A stretch of DNA of 64,000 nt from MFD00082-c5 sp963697995. GTDB taxonomy: Bacteria > Chlamydiota > Chlamydiia > Chlamydiales > JAJFMB01. The DNA is taken from assembly GCA_963697995.1 (NCBI GenBank), contig OY969110.1:992001-1056000 (forward strand), read 5' to 3'. Every line of letters begins with the position of its first letter. Positions within the stretch are counted from its first letter, which is position 1. The position numbers were made by a program, and so were the translations under genes. Shown here piece after piece: positions 43,195 to 51,223 of the stretch. The notes beneath the pieces are model-generated. The model did no database searches. It saw only the letters and a list, made by a program, of their open reading frames with translations, and was not told the DNA's origin.

Positions 43195-43262
43195 AAAGGG
43201 AAAATCTCGATAGATGTTGCTTAAAAATAAGCAAGTTGGTTATTCTGGTTGCATCTCAAGAT

Positions 43263-43335
<73 letters not shown>

Positions 43336-43629
43336 CTCTTTTTCCTTCAATTGCATCCCGATATATCGATCACATCATCCTTTGATCCCCTTTTGGGGCT
43401 GCTTTAAATTACGATATTTTTGAAAAATAATAAACTTCTTTGGTCGCTTTCAGTAAATGACCACATTAACTCTAAATCTCTTTTTGAAAAATCCGCAAGT
43501 CCAGGGAAGGTGTCGGCTTAGTTGAATGCTGGACGTTCAACTACCTTTGACCCTAACCTTTTTTATTTAATTCTCTACACCATTTCTGCCTAATGCTTTC
43601 ATTACTCAAAGATCGAATTGCAAATCGTT
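43336..43629 (+). other. Intergenic stretch with no recognisable feature
   Basis: Between tRNA-Phe and the ankyrin remnant I see no plausible gene, hairpin terminator or repeat on either strand. A short T-rich stretch right after the tRNA may serve as terminator but has no convincing stem. Confidence 0.5.
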
Positions 43630-43942
43630 TTAATTCGGAAACTGGCGATATATGTTATAATACTGGGTTCCCAAATATAAAGGGACTTTATTTGAAGCAC
43701 CTTTAGAGTGTAGGAAATCAGCAATCTCCTTATCTCCGATCGAGATCGCGGTAGCAAATGCAGATAAGTTGCTTGTATCAGAGGAGGTAATATTTGCCCC
43801 TCGATTGACAGAGAGTTTTACCAACTCAAGTTTTTGCCGGAGGTCTAAATTTGCTTTAATCAAAAAATGTATGAAATGATGTCCATTCGGTGTTTCTTGA
43901 TTTACATTTCCCCCATTTTCGATAAGTTTTTTCAGAATATTG
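43630..43942 (-). pseudogene. Ankyrin-repeat gene remnant cut by a MITE
   Basis: The minus-strand frame encodes about 104 residues of ankyrin-like sequence (YNILKKLIENGGNVNQETPN, LVKLSVNRGANITSSD, ATAISIGDKEIADFLHSKGA) running directly out of MITE copy A, whose TA boundary falls at the TAC codon (43942-43944). The open frame continues into the element and would start at an ATG within it (44046, MNDTPPPLRGLVRSKTHF), so the expressed product, if any, has a MITE-derived N-terminus. No 5' half of the gene is found on the other side of the element, where the LRR-HECT promoter lies 30 bases away. Hence a truncated 3' fragment, possibly still producing a short chimeric ankyrin protein. Confidence 0.65.
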
Positions 43943-44221
43943 TAGTCGGCCCTGAAAAAGTCCTCTCCAATAAAAAGTGTCCCTTTGGACAAAAAATGCG
44001 TTTTACTCCTCACCAAACCCCTCAAGGGGGGGGGAGTGTCGTTCACCGTTTTTTTTGTTGCAAAAGGATCACTTTTTCTTTGGAGAGTGCGTGTTCCATT
44101 CGCGAAATTTTTAAGTTTTTCTCATTGTCATATAATTAAACTTTGCAAAATAGGCTACGTCTCTCTTCCTCGTTAACTGCAAATTTTTCTCAAGAAACCC
44201 TTACTTTTTCAGGGCCGACTA
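43943..44221 (+). mobile_element. MITE copy A (279 bp, TA-flanked)
   Basis: Begins TA-GTCGGCCCTGAAAAAGT and ends with its perfect inverse ACTTTTTCAGGGCCGAC-TA. At least 17-18 bases of terminal inverted repeat flanked by a TA dinucleotide suggest a non-autonomous element of the IS630/Tc1-mariner type. No transposase. The left end truncates an ankyrin gene, and the right end is 30 bases before the -35 of the first LRR-HECT gene. Confidence 0.85.
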
Positions 44222-44251
44222 TTTAAGTCTTTGTTTCATAATTTCACTTAA

Positions 44252-44281
44252 TTGACAATTATGTTCCCTCGATTATACAAT
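44252..44281 (+). promoter_or_regulatory. Promoter of first LRR-HECT gene
   Basis: TTGACA (44252-44257), 18-base spacer, TACAAT (44276-44281). It is followed by GGGAG 11 bases before the ATG at 44304. The whole block is duplicated ahead of the second gene with few changes. Confidence 0.6.
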
Positions 44282-44303
44282 TCTTTTGGGAGAATGAATC
44301 AAT

Positions 44304-46742
44304 ATGAATCCAATAAAAACATATTTAGATATTTACAAAACTCATAATGACGAAACAATTACCAGAGAAGTAGATATCCTATTATCAGACGAAGATACGT
44401 ACAAAGTGATTCAAACATGGCTTAACTCTCACCGAAATGTAGCGCACATAAGCCCTATGATCTCCAAGTTACAAAATCGAATAAGAGCGCCTTCTTCTGA
44501 AGCCAGCGAGATCACTTTCATTTTTTTTTCCGCTTTGAATATAGAAAATAAGATCTTAAATCAAAATATTGATGAATTAATCGATTTTTTTAATAAATCC
44601 CCAAAGGAACTCTTAAGAAATATCGATTTGCTTAAAATGCATATAGAGTTAAAAACTTTGAGCGAGAATGATATCCGAAAACTTTTACCTGTTCTGCTAG
44701 ATCATGCATCTACTCAGAATATCGGAGATATTTTAAGCATTAGTCCACCCGTAGGGGATATCCCTCAGGCCCTCACCAAACAGCAGTTAATCAGATTAAC
44801 AGCGGCTTTACCAAATAATCAAGATAAAACCACTCTGCCTCCTTTTGCGATAGTATTAGTGGAACTTCTTCAAAAAAAAGAGGAACATTTACAAACCGCA
44901 ATAGACAAAATCAATGCAGTTGAGGGGTTAAATGAAGAGGAAAAAAACAGCCTGATGGCCCATTATATCGAGCGCCATGAGATACCTTTAAAAGACCTTA
45001 AAGGTATTTTAAGTGACGAAAAGCTTTTAAAACTAGCTCCTTATCTGCGCTATGTTAATTTGAAAGATTTTGATGTTGAATTAGGTAAAAATATATTAAA
45101 AGAGTGTAAATATTTAAATTATTTAAGGGTTGCGGATGCTAGCTTTCTAGGGGGCCTAATAAAGCTGCCCTTCTGCCAAGAACTTGTTTGCTCATTATGC
45201 ACCAATTTAACCTCTCTGCCTCAATTACCCCTCTGTAAAAAGCTTATCTGCGAAGGTTGCACTCGTTTAACCTCTCTACCGGAATTCCCCCTCTGCGAAG
45301 GGCTTTTCTGCGACGGTTGCACTCATTTAACCTCTCTGCCGGAATTACCCCTCTGCAAAGAGCTTTGGTGCTTCGGTTGTACCAATTTAACCTCTCTGCC
45401 TCAATTACCCCTCTGCGAAAAGCTTTACTGCTTCGGTTGTACCAATTTAACCTCTCTGCCGGAATTACCCCTCTGCGAAAAGCTTGACTGCTACGGTTGC
45501 ACTAATTTAACCTCTCTGCCGGAATTACCTCTTTGCGAAAGACTTAAGTGCCCAAATTGCACTCGTCTAGCAGTGCTGCCTCCTTTACCCCGCTGCGAAT
45601 ATCTAAGGTGCTATGGCTGCCCTCTAATTGAGTTGCCGGAGCTTCCCTTTGGGGCTGAAGTCATATCAGTAGAAGAAGGGGTTCAAGGCCTCCCTTTCAC
45701 ATCGCTCAATATCGATATAGAGAAATTTACGACCGATCCCAAGTCTCTTCTCCTTCAAGTAGGTGAACATCTGCTCCAAAATAAACCGATGCCAAACATC
45801 TATTACTTTGAAAAGGGGGAACGCAATAGCGCAATTGATGTTGGGGGCGTTCGAAGGGACTTTTTCTCGAAAATTTTCATGCATATATTTCAAGAAAATG
45901 GCCTGAAAATGGAGGGTAGTTTTCCTGTTGCCGCGCCGAGTGAAGAAACAGCTTACCGCACTCTTGGCTGCTTAATGGCCCTCTCTTACCCGCAAAATTC
46001 CTTTTACAAAACAGGACCCCTTTTCGATCCAAATGTCTATCAGTATTTGGGGGAAATAAATTTAGCGCCAGAAGACTGGTTTTTAACAAACTACCTAGAC
46101 AAAGTTGGTGTCTCAAAAGCTGTTCTTCAACTCGTTAACTTAAATAAAGAGTGTCCAACATTAGAAGAGGCTGATTTGTCAAAGTTACCTTACATCCTGG
46201 ACCCTGAAAATTTAGATCCTTCAATATACAATCAAACCTATTTATCAAATAATCGGCAAAAGGTAAGAAAAACCATTCTTAAGTACGCAATGGAAGACCT
46301 AAATCTTAAAGCCATACGCTGGATGGGTGAGGAATTGACAAAAAGAGTAGAGGTCAATAAAAACGATCTCCAAAGACGAGTTGAGGGTGTTTTGGATAAA
46401 GAATCGCTAATAAAAAAATTGCAATGGGAAGATGGTGACGATGAACAACTTTTAGGTAACGCTCTCATTCAGAGAACAAAAAACTATTTAACCACTTGGA
46501 TAAATACTCATGAAACAGAACTTCAAAAATTTGTGTATGCCGTGACCGGTATTCGCGCTCTTTGTTCAAAACCTGTAGGGATTAAAATTCTTAATCGGGA
46601 AGAAGGTTTTGTACCGACGTCTCACACCTGCTTTTTCACACTCGATGTGGGGGCACATTGCAAAGATCAAGAGCAATTTGATAAAAATATGGGGATCTTT
46701 TTGGCAAATGCACTCCACGCCTCTGGCTTCACAAACGTTTAA
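44304..46742 (+). CDS. LRR-HECT E3 ubiquitin ligase-like effector, copy 1 (812 aa)
   Basis: Three parts. Residues 1-270: helical domain, unrecognised. Residues about 272-448: eight 20-residue LRRs of the LPxLP class (LPELPLCEKLDCYGCTNLTS), with Cys at the positions usually held by the LRR Leu and Asn. Residues about 490-812: a HECT domain. The N-lobe has IDVGGVRRDFFSKIF (family GGVRREFF motif) and the AYRTLGCLMAL plus FDPNVYQYLGE region. The C-lobe has ELQKFVYAVTGIRAL (family LLQFVTG) and VPTSHTCFFTLDV, matching the LPTAHTCFNxL active-site motif, with predicted catalytic Cys776. HECT ligases accept ubiquitin from E2 enzymes on this Cys; bacteria have no ubiquitin, so the target must be in the host. 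No Sec signal is present, consistent with type III secretion (inferred). LPX-type LRRs also guide IpaH/SspH ligases, which are unrelated to HECT. Confidence 0.85.
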   Translation: MNPIKTYLDIYKTHNDETITREVDILLSDEDTYKVIQTWLNSHRNVAHISPMISKLQNRIRAPSSEASEITFIFFSALNIENKILNQNIDELIDFFNKSPKELLRNIDLLKMHIELKTLSENDIRKLLPVLLDHASTQNIGDILSISPPVGDIPQALTKQQLIRLTAALPNNQDKTTLPPFAIVLVELLQKKEEHLQTAIDKINAVEGLNEEEKNSLMAHYIERHEIPLKDLKGILSDEKLLKLAPYLRYVNLKDFDVELGKNILKECKYLNYLRVADASFLGGLIKLPFCQELVCSLCTNLTSLPQLPLCKKLICEGCTRLTSLPEFPLCEGLFCDGCTHLTSLPELPLCKELWCFGCTNLTSLPQLPLCEKLYCFGCTNLTSLPELPLCEKLDCYGCTNLTSLPELPLCERLKCPNCTRLAVLPPLPRCEYLRCYGCPLIELPELPFGAEVISVEEGVQGLPFTSLNIDIEKFTTDPKSLLLQVGEHLLQNKPMPNIYYFEKGERNSAIDVGGVRRDFFSKIFMHIFQENGLKMEGSFPVAAPSEETAYRTLGCLMALSYPQNSFYKTGPLFDPNVYQYLGEINLAPEDWFLTNYLDKVGVSKAVLQLVNLNKECPTLEEADLSKLPYILDPENLDPSIYNQTYLSNNRQKVRKTILKYAMEDLNLKAIRWMGEELTKRVEVNKNDLQRRVEGVLDKESLIKKLQWEDGDDEQLLGNALIQRTKNYLTTWINTHETELQKFVYAVTGIRALCSKPVGIKILNREEGFVPTSHTCFFTLDVGAHCKDQEQFDKNMGIFLANALHASGFTNV

Positions 46743-46767
46743 GGCCTCATCCGATAATTTCACTTAA

Positions 46768-46797
46768 TTGACAATTATGTCCTCTCGATTATACAAT
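46768..46797 (+). promoter_or_regulatory. Promoter of second LRR-HECT gene
   Basis: TTGACA (46768-46773), 18-base spacer, TACAAT (46792-46797), then GGGAGAAT before ATG 46820. It lies only 26 bases after the stop of copy 1, so copy 2 has its own promoter rather than depending on read-through. Confidence 0.6.
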
Positions 46798-46819
46798 CCT
46801 TTTGGGAGAATAAATCAAT

Positions 46820-49453
46820 ATGAATCCAATACAAACATATTTAGATATTTACAAAACTCATAATGACGAAACAATTACCAGAGAAGTAGATATCCTATTA
46901 TCAGACGAAGATACCTGCAAAGTGATTCAAACTTGGCTTAACTCTCACCGAACTGTAGCGCACATAAGCCCTATGATCTCCAAGTTACAAAATCGAATAA
47001 GAGCGCCTTCTTCTGAAGCCAGCGAGGTCACTCCCATTTTTTTTTCCGCTTTGAATATAGAAAATAAGATCTTAAATCAAAATATTGATGAATTAATCGA
47101 TTTTTTTAATAAATCTCCAAAGGAATTCTTAGGACATATCGATTTGATTAAGATGCATATAGAGTTAAAAACTTTGAGCGAAAATGATATCCGAAAACTT
47201 TTACCTGTTCTGCTAGATCATGCATCTACTCAAGATATCGGAGATATTTTAAGCATTAGTCCACCTGTAGGGGATATCCCTCAGGCCCTCACCAAACAGC
47301 AGTTGATCAGATTAACAGCGGCTTTACCAAAAAATCAAGATAAAGCCACTCTGCCTCCTTTTGCGATAGCATTAACAGAATTTCTTGAAAAAAAAGAGGA
47401 AGATTTACGAACCGCAATAGACAAAATCAATGCAGTCGATGGGTTAAACGAAGAGGAAAAAAACAGCCTGATGGCCCATTATATCGAGCGCCATGAGATA
47501 CCTTTAAAAGACCTTAAAGGTATTTTAAGTGACGAAAAGCTTTTAAAACTAGCTCCTTATCTGCGCTATGTTAATTTGAAAGATTTTGATGTTGAATTAG
47601 GTAAAAATATATTAAAAAAATGTAAATATTTAAATTATTTAAGGGTTGCGGATGGTAGAATTTTAGAGGGCCTAATAGAGCTGCCCTTCTGCCAAAAACT
47701 TAGTTGCTTAAAGTGCACCAATTTAACCGCTCTACCTAAATTACCCATGTGCAAAGAGCTTTTCTGCAAAGGTAGCACTCATTTAACCTCTCTGCCGGAA
47801 TTGCCTCTTTGCGAAAAACTTGATTGCTCAAATTGCACTGATTTAACCTCTCTCCCTAAATTACCCCACTGCAAAGTGCTTTTCTGCAAAGATTGCACTC
47901 GCTTAACCTCTCTACCGGAATTGTCCCTCTGCGAAGAGCTTTACTGCTATGGTTGCACTCATTTAACCTCTCTGCCTAAATTACCCATGTGCAAAGAGCT
48001 TTACTGCGGAGATTGCACTCGCTTAACCTCTCTACCGGAATTGTCCCTCTGCGAAGAGCTTTACTGCTATGGTTGCACTCATTTAAGCTCTCTGCCGCAA
48101 TTACCCCTTTGCAAAAAGCTTTACTGCTATGGTTGTACTCATTTAACCTCTCTGCCGCAATTGTCCCTCTGCGAAGAGCTTTACTGCCAAGATTGCACTC
48201 ATTTAACCTCTCTGCCGCAATTACCCCTCTGCAAAAAGCTTCACTGCCAAGATTGCACTAATTTAACCTCTTTACCGGGATTGCCCCGCTGCCAAGAACT
48301 TGAGTGCTATGGCTGCCCTCTAAATGAGTTGCCAGAGCTTCCCTTTGGGGCTGAAGTCATATCAGTAGAAGAAGGGGTTCAAGGCCTCCCTTTCACATCG
48401 CTCAATATCGATATAGAGAAATTTACGACCGATCCCAAGTCTCTTCTCCTTCAAGTAGGTGAACATCTGCTCCAAAATAAACCGATGCCAAACATCTATT
48501 ACTTTGAAAAGGGGGAACGCAATAGCGCAATTGATGTTGGGGGCGTTCGAAGGGACTTTTTCTCGAAAATTTTCATGCATATATTTCAAGAAAATGGCCT
48601 GAAAATGGAGGGTAGTTTTCCTGTTGCCGCGCCGAGTAACGAAACAAACGAAACAGCTTATCGCACTCTTGGCTGCTTAATGGCCCTCTCTTACCCGCAA
48701 AATTCCTTTTACAAAACAGGACCCCTTTTCGATCCAAATGTCTATCAGTATTTGGGGGAAATAAATTTAGCGCCAGAAGACTGGTTTTTAACAAATTACC
48801 TAGACAAGGTTGGTGTCTCAAAAGCTGTTCTTCAACTCGTTAACTTAAATAAAGAGTGTCCAACATTAGAAGAGGCTGATTTGTCAAAGTTACCCTACAT
48901 CCTGGACCCTGAAAATTTAGATCCTTCAATATACAATCAAACCTATTTATCAAGTCAAGAAAATCGGAAAAAAGTAAGAAAAACCATTCTTAAGTATGCA
49001 ATGGAAGACCTAAATCTTAAAGCCATACGCTGGATGGGTGAGGAATTGACAAAAAGAGTACAAGTCAATAAAAACGATCTCCAAAGACGAGTTGAGGGTG
49101 TTTTGGATAAAGAATCGCTAATAAAAAAATTGCAATGGGAAGATGGTGACGATGAACAACTTTTAGGTAACGCTCTCATTCAGAGAACAAAAAACTATTT
49201 AACCACTTGGATAAATACTCATGAAACAGAACTTCAAAAATTTGTGTATGCCGTGACCGGTATTCGCGCTCTTTGTTCAAAACCTGTAGGGATTAAAATT
49301 CTTAATCGGGAAGAAGGTTTTGTACCGACGTCTCACACCTGCTTTTTCACACTCGATGTGGGGGCACATTGCAAAGATCAAGAGCAATTTGATAAAAATA
49401 TGGGGATCTTTTTGGCAAATGCACTCCACGCCTCTGGATTCACTAATATTTAG
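46820..49453 (+). CDS. LRR-HECT E3 ubiquitin ligase-like effector, copy 2 (877 aa)
   Basis: Tandem paralogue of the preceding gene with the same helical N-domain and HECT domain (predicted catalytic Cys841 in VPTSHTCFFTLDV) but eleven LRR units instead of eight (residues about 275-513). The extra units are near-copies of neighbouring ones (LPELSLCEELYCYGCTHLTS occurs repeatedly). The N-domain and HECT parts are almost unchanged while the solvent-exposed LRR residues differ, the pattern expected if the two ligases keep the same catalysis and change substrate. The stop codon TAG (49451-49453) is formed at the junction with MITE copy B. All HECT motifs are intact, so it should be active if expressed and delivered. 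Confidence 0.85.
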   Translation: MNPIQTYLDIYKTHNDETITREVDILLSDEDTCKVIQTWLNSHRTVAHISPMISKLQNRIRAPSSEASEVTPIFFSALNIENKILNQNIDELIDFFNKSPKEFLGHIDLIKMHIELKTLSENDIRKLLPVLLDHASTQDIGDILSISPPVGDIPQALTKQQLIRLTAALPKNQDKATLPPFAIALTEFLEKKEEDLRTAIDKINAVDGLNEEEKNSLMAHYIERHEIPLKDLKGILSDEKLLKLAPYLRYVNLKDFDVELGKNILKKCKYLNYLRVADGRILEGLIELPFCQKLSCLKCTNLTALPKLPMCKELFCKGSTHLTSLPELPLCEKLDCSNCTDLTSLPKLPHCKVLFCKDCTRLTSLPELSLCEELYCYGCTHLTSLPKLPMCKELYCGDCTRLTSLPELSLCEELYCYGCTHLSSLPQLPLCKKLYCYGCTHLTSLPQLSLCEELYCQDCTHLTSLPQLPLCKKLHCQDCTNLTSLPGLPRCQELECYGCPLNELPELPFGAEVISVEEGVQGLPFTSLNIDIEKFTTDPKSLLLQVGEHLLQNKPMPNIYYFEKGERNSAIDVGGVRRDFFSKIFMHIFQENGLKMEGSFPVAAPSNETNETAYRTLGCLMALSYPQNSFYKTGPLFDPNVYQYLGEINLAPEDWFLTNYLDKVGVSKAVLQLVNLNKECPTLEEADLSKLPYILDPENLDPSIYNQTYLSSQENRKKVRKTILKYAMEDLNLKAIRWMGEELTKRVQVNKNDLQRRVEGVLDKESLIKKLQWEDGDDEQLLGNALIQRTKNYLTTWINTHETELQKFVYAVTGIRALCSKPVGIKILNREEGFVPTSHTCFFTLDVGAHCKDQEQFDKNMGIFLANALHASGFTNI

Positions 49454-49729
49454 TCGGCCCTGAAAAAGTAAGGATTCCTTGAGGAAAATCTGCAGTTAAC
49501 GAGGAAGGGAGACATAGCCTATTTTGCAAGGTTTAATTATATGACATTGAGAAAAACTTAAAAATTTCGCGAATGGAAGACGCACTCTCCAAAGAAAAAG
49601 TGATCCTTTTGCAAAAAAAAAGCGGTGAACGACGCTTCCCCCCCCCCTTGAGGGGTTTGTTGAGGAGTAAAACGCATTTTTTGTCAAAAGGGGCCTTTTT
49701 ATTGGAGAGGACTTTTTCAGGGCCGACTA
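49451..49729 (-). mobile_element. MITE copy B (279 bp), inverted, inserted in a stop codon
   Basis: Same element as copy A in the opposite orientation, with perfect termini and TA on both sides (49451-49452 and 49728-49729). Removing the element and one TA leaves ATT-TAA-TTT, so the original stop of the HECT gene was TAA; insertion converts it to TAG. Copies A and B bracket the two HECT genes as an inverted pair. Confidence 0.85.
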
Positions 49730-49847
49730 ATTTATCTATCGCCTTTTGTAGGAATTGAAATAAAAAGTTGTAATGTTTTTTATTTGCATAAAAAGGGGAG
49801 AAAGTTTTAATTTGTGAGATCTTTTTGGCAAGTTAAGGTTTATTTCA

Positions 49848-50312
49848 GTGAAACAAAAACCTATAGGAATTGTCGAAGGCGGGGGCTCTTTTGCTGAAGT
49901 AGTCCTTTTGAGGCCTTCTTACCTAAAGAGTAAAGCTTTAAAAGAAGAGCTTCTTGAAACTGCCTGTAGCACATGGCATGTTTTCTTAAATGAAGGTTCG
50001 CAAATTCTAGGGCTGATTCATTTGCCTAAAGCGGCTTCGGCGCCCACATCTCTTTATAAGACGTTTGTCCCATGCGAGTTTCAGGGTAAAGAGACTAATG
50101 AATTGATCGATGCTGCTTTAAAAAGGGGATCTTTCTCCTCTACAGAAAGTGAGTTAATCAATAGAGATTTTTGTGGAGGGAAAATTTGTTCTTGTTCGTT
50201 AGATCTTTTAGCTAAAAAAAATAGACCCCTTTTGGGTGTAACAAAGGAAATATATGTTTCTGAATTCTGTTCAACAGACGACAACTTCAACGACTGTGTT
50301 GTGTCAAAATGA
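49848..50312 (+). CDS. Uncharacterised 154-aa protein (may be the 5' part of a longer gene)
   Basis: No family recognised. It begins at GTG 49848 with sequence KQKPIGIVEGGGSFAEVVLL and contains four to five Cys late in the protein (DFCGGKICSCSLDLL). No signal peptide. Its last 59 bases overlap the next gene in another frame. Either the pair is overlapping and translationally coupled (AAAGGA sits seven bases ahead of ATG 50254, a good ribosome site), or a single gene of about 420 codons has been split by an indel in the overlap. I cannot decide from the sequence alone. Confidence 0.5.
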   Translation: MKQKPIGIVEGGGSFAEVVLLRPSYLKSKALKEELLETACSTWHVFLNEGSQILGLIHLPKAASAPTSLYKTFVPCEFQGKETNELIDAALKRGSFSSTESELINRDFCGGKICSCSLDLLAKKNRPLLGVTKEIYVSEFCSTDDNFNDCVVSK

Positions 50313-51120
50313 AGTGAAGCCCCCGCGCCTTGTGATTCAAGATGTGAGCTATATCACAGGGCCTTTAGATGTTTATTGTTGGTATGAAGGAGTAGAGGGG
50401 TTGCCAGAGTCTGGTGCTCATTTTATGAGTGATGAGATCCTTAAGCCTCTTTTTGCAGCAAAAAAGGACACTAAAGTGTTTTTATACTCATTAAAGGCTT
50501 GGAGCTTTAAAAACAGAGTGTCTGAAATGAATTGTAACAATCCTTTAGCAGATGTTGTGAACCGGATCGATAATACCCGCCTTGAGCTTATTGATTCAGC
50601 TTCCTTTTTTCAGTACTGTGCAAAACCATTAGAAAAGAGCGCTCTTCATGAGTTTTTAATCGAAGAGCTTCCGAAAAAAAAGGGGTTAATGGCCCTTTCG
50701 GCGCAGCTCAAAAATAGCGGTAAGAGCATCAAAGATCTCTTCGGTGAAGATATTTCTCTTTTCACTCCCCTCGATAATTGGGATCTTGGTTTAGCTTATG
50801 GTTTTATGCATTATGTTGAAGGGTATTACCTTCTCCGTGAGTCGGTCGAAAGAGGGTTAAAAGAGGGGAGAAATCCTATAAATGTGGCCTTCGTTTTGCC
50901 AAACGATGAATACAAATACTATGTAGACTTTTTAAGAGATCTTGAGAAAATGCTTGAGTTAGATTTTGGTTATCGCCTAAAAAAAACCGTGGTGGTCGTT
51001 TCTTTTAATAACTTTAGTTTTGGCAGCTCTTTAAAGTCTCGCCCTTATATCGATAGTATAAACCCCAATAGGGTAGAAGCTTGTGAGATTGCCCCTTACT
51101 TTAACTTTCTAAAAGGGTGA
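50254..51120 (+). CDS. Uncharacterised 288-aa protein
   Basis: No family recognised. Soluble, mixed alpha/beta in appearance, with segments such as YITGPLDVYCWYEGVEGLPE near the N-terminus and NPINVAFVLPNDEYKYYVDF and KKTVVVVSFNNFSFGSS toward the C-terminus, resembling beta-alpha-beta elements. No Walker or metal motif can be named. Start ATG 50254 has AAAGGA upstream but lies within the preceding frame (59-base overlap), so it could equally be the continuation of that gene after a frameshift. It lies between the LRR-HECT/MITE block and an exported methyltransferase. Confidence 0.6.
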   Translation: MFLNSVQQTTTSTTVLCQNEVKPPRLVIQDVSYITGPLDVYCWYEGVEGLPESGAHFMSDEILKPLFAAKKDTKVFLYSLKAWSFKNRVSEMNCNNPLADVVNRIDNTRLELIDSASFFQYCAKPLEKSALHEFLIEELPKKKGLMALSAQLKNSGKSIKDLFGEDISLFTPLDNWDLGLAYGFMHYVEGYYLLRESVERGLKEGRNPINVAFVLPNDEYKYYVDFLRDLEKMLELDFGYRLKKTVVVVSFNNFSFGSSLKSRPYIDSINPNRVEACEIAPYFNFLKG

Positions 51121-51223
51121 CTTTATAGCACGTTTGCTCTAATCAATAAAAAATTGCAATTTGACAATCGGTGTTTTATCTTAAAATTGATTTGTTTAGC
51201 GGTGTATAAATCTCTAAGAATGG

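Larger units (their letters stand above)
44239..49453 (+). repeat. Tandem duplication of the LRR-HECT gene with its promoter
   Basis: Unit 1 runs from about 44239 (ATAATTTCACTTAATTGACA) to 46742 and unit 2 from about 46754 to 49453. They are close to identical in promoter, N-terminal and HECT-encoding parts. They differ by three extra 60-bp LRR units in unit 2, two small codon insertions and scattered substitutions, mostly within the LRR. Confidence 0.9.

Noticed and set aside
43336..43629. Possible attachment site or integrase remnant next to tRNA-Phe
   Set aside because: No repeat of the tRNA 3' end is found in the accessory region to the right and there is no integrase fragment in the window.
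45124..48340. Regular 60-bp units that could be mistaken for a CRISPR or satellite array
   Set aside because: They are in-frame protein-coding LRR units with no spacer/repeat alternation and no palindromic repeat, and they lie within intact long genes.
44304..49453. IpaH/SspH-type NEL ubiquitin-ligase assignment for the LRR proteins
   Set aside because: The catalytic region has HECT motifs (GGVRRDFF, HTCF) and not the NEL CxD motif; only the LPX-type repeat is shared.
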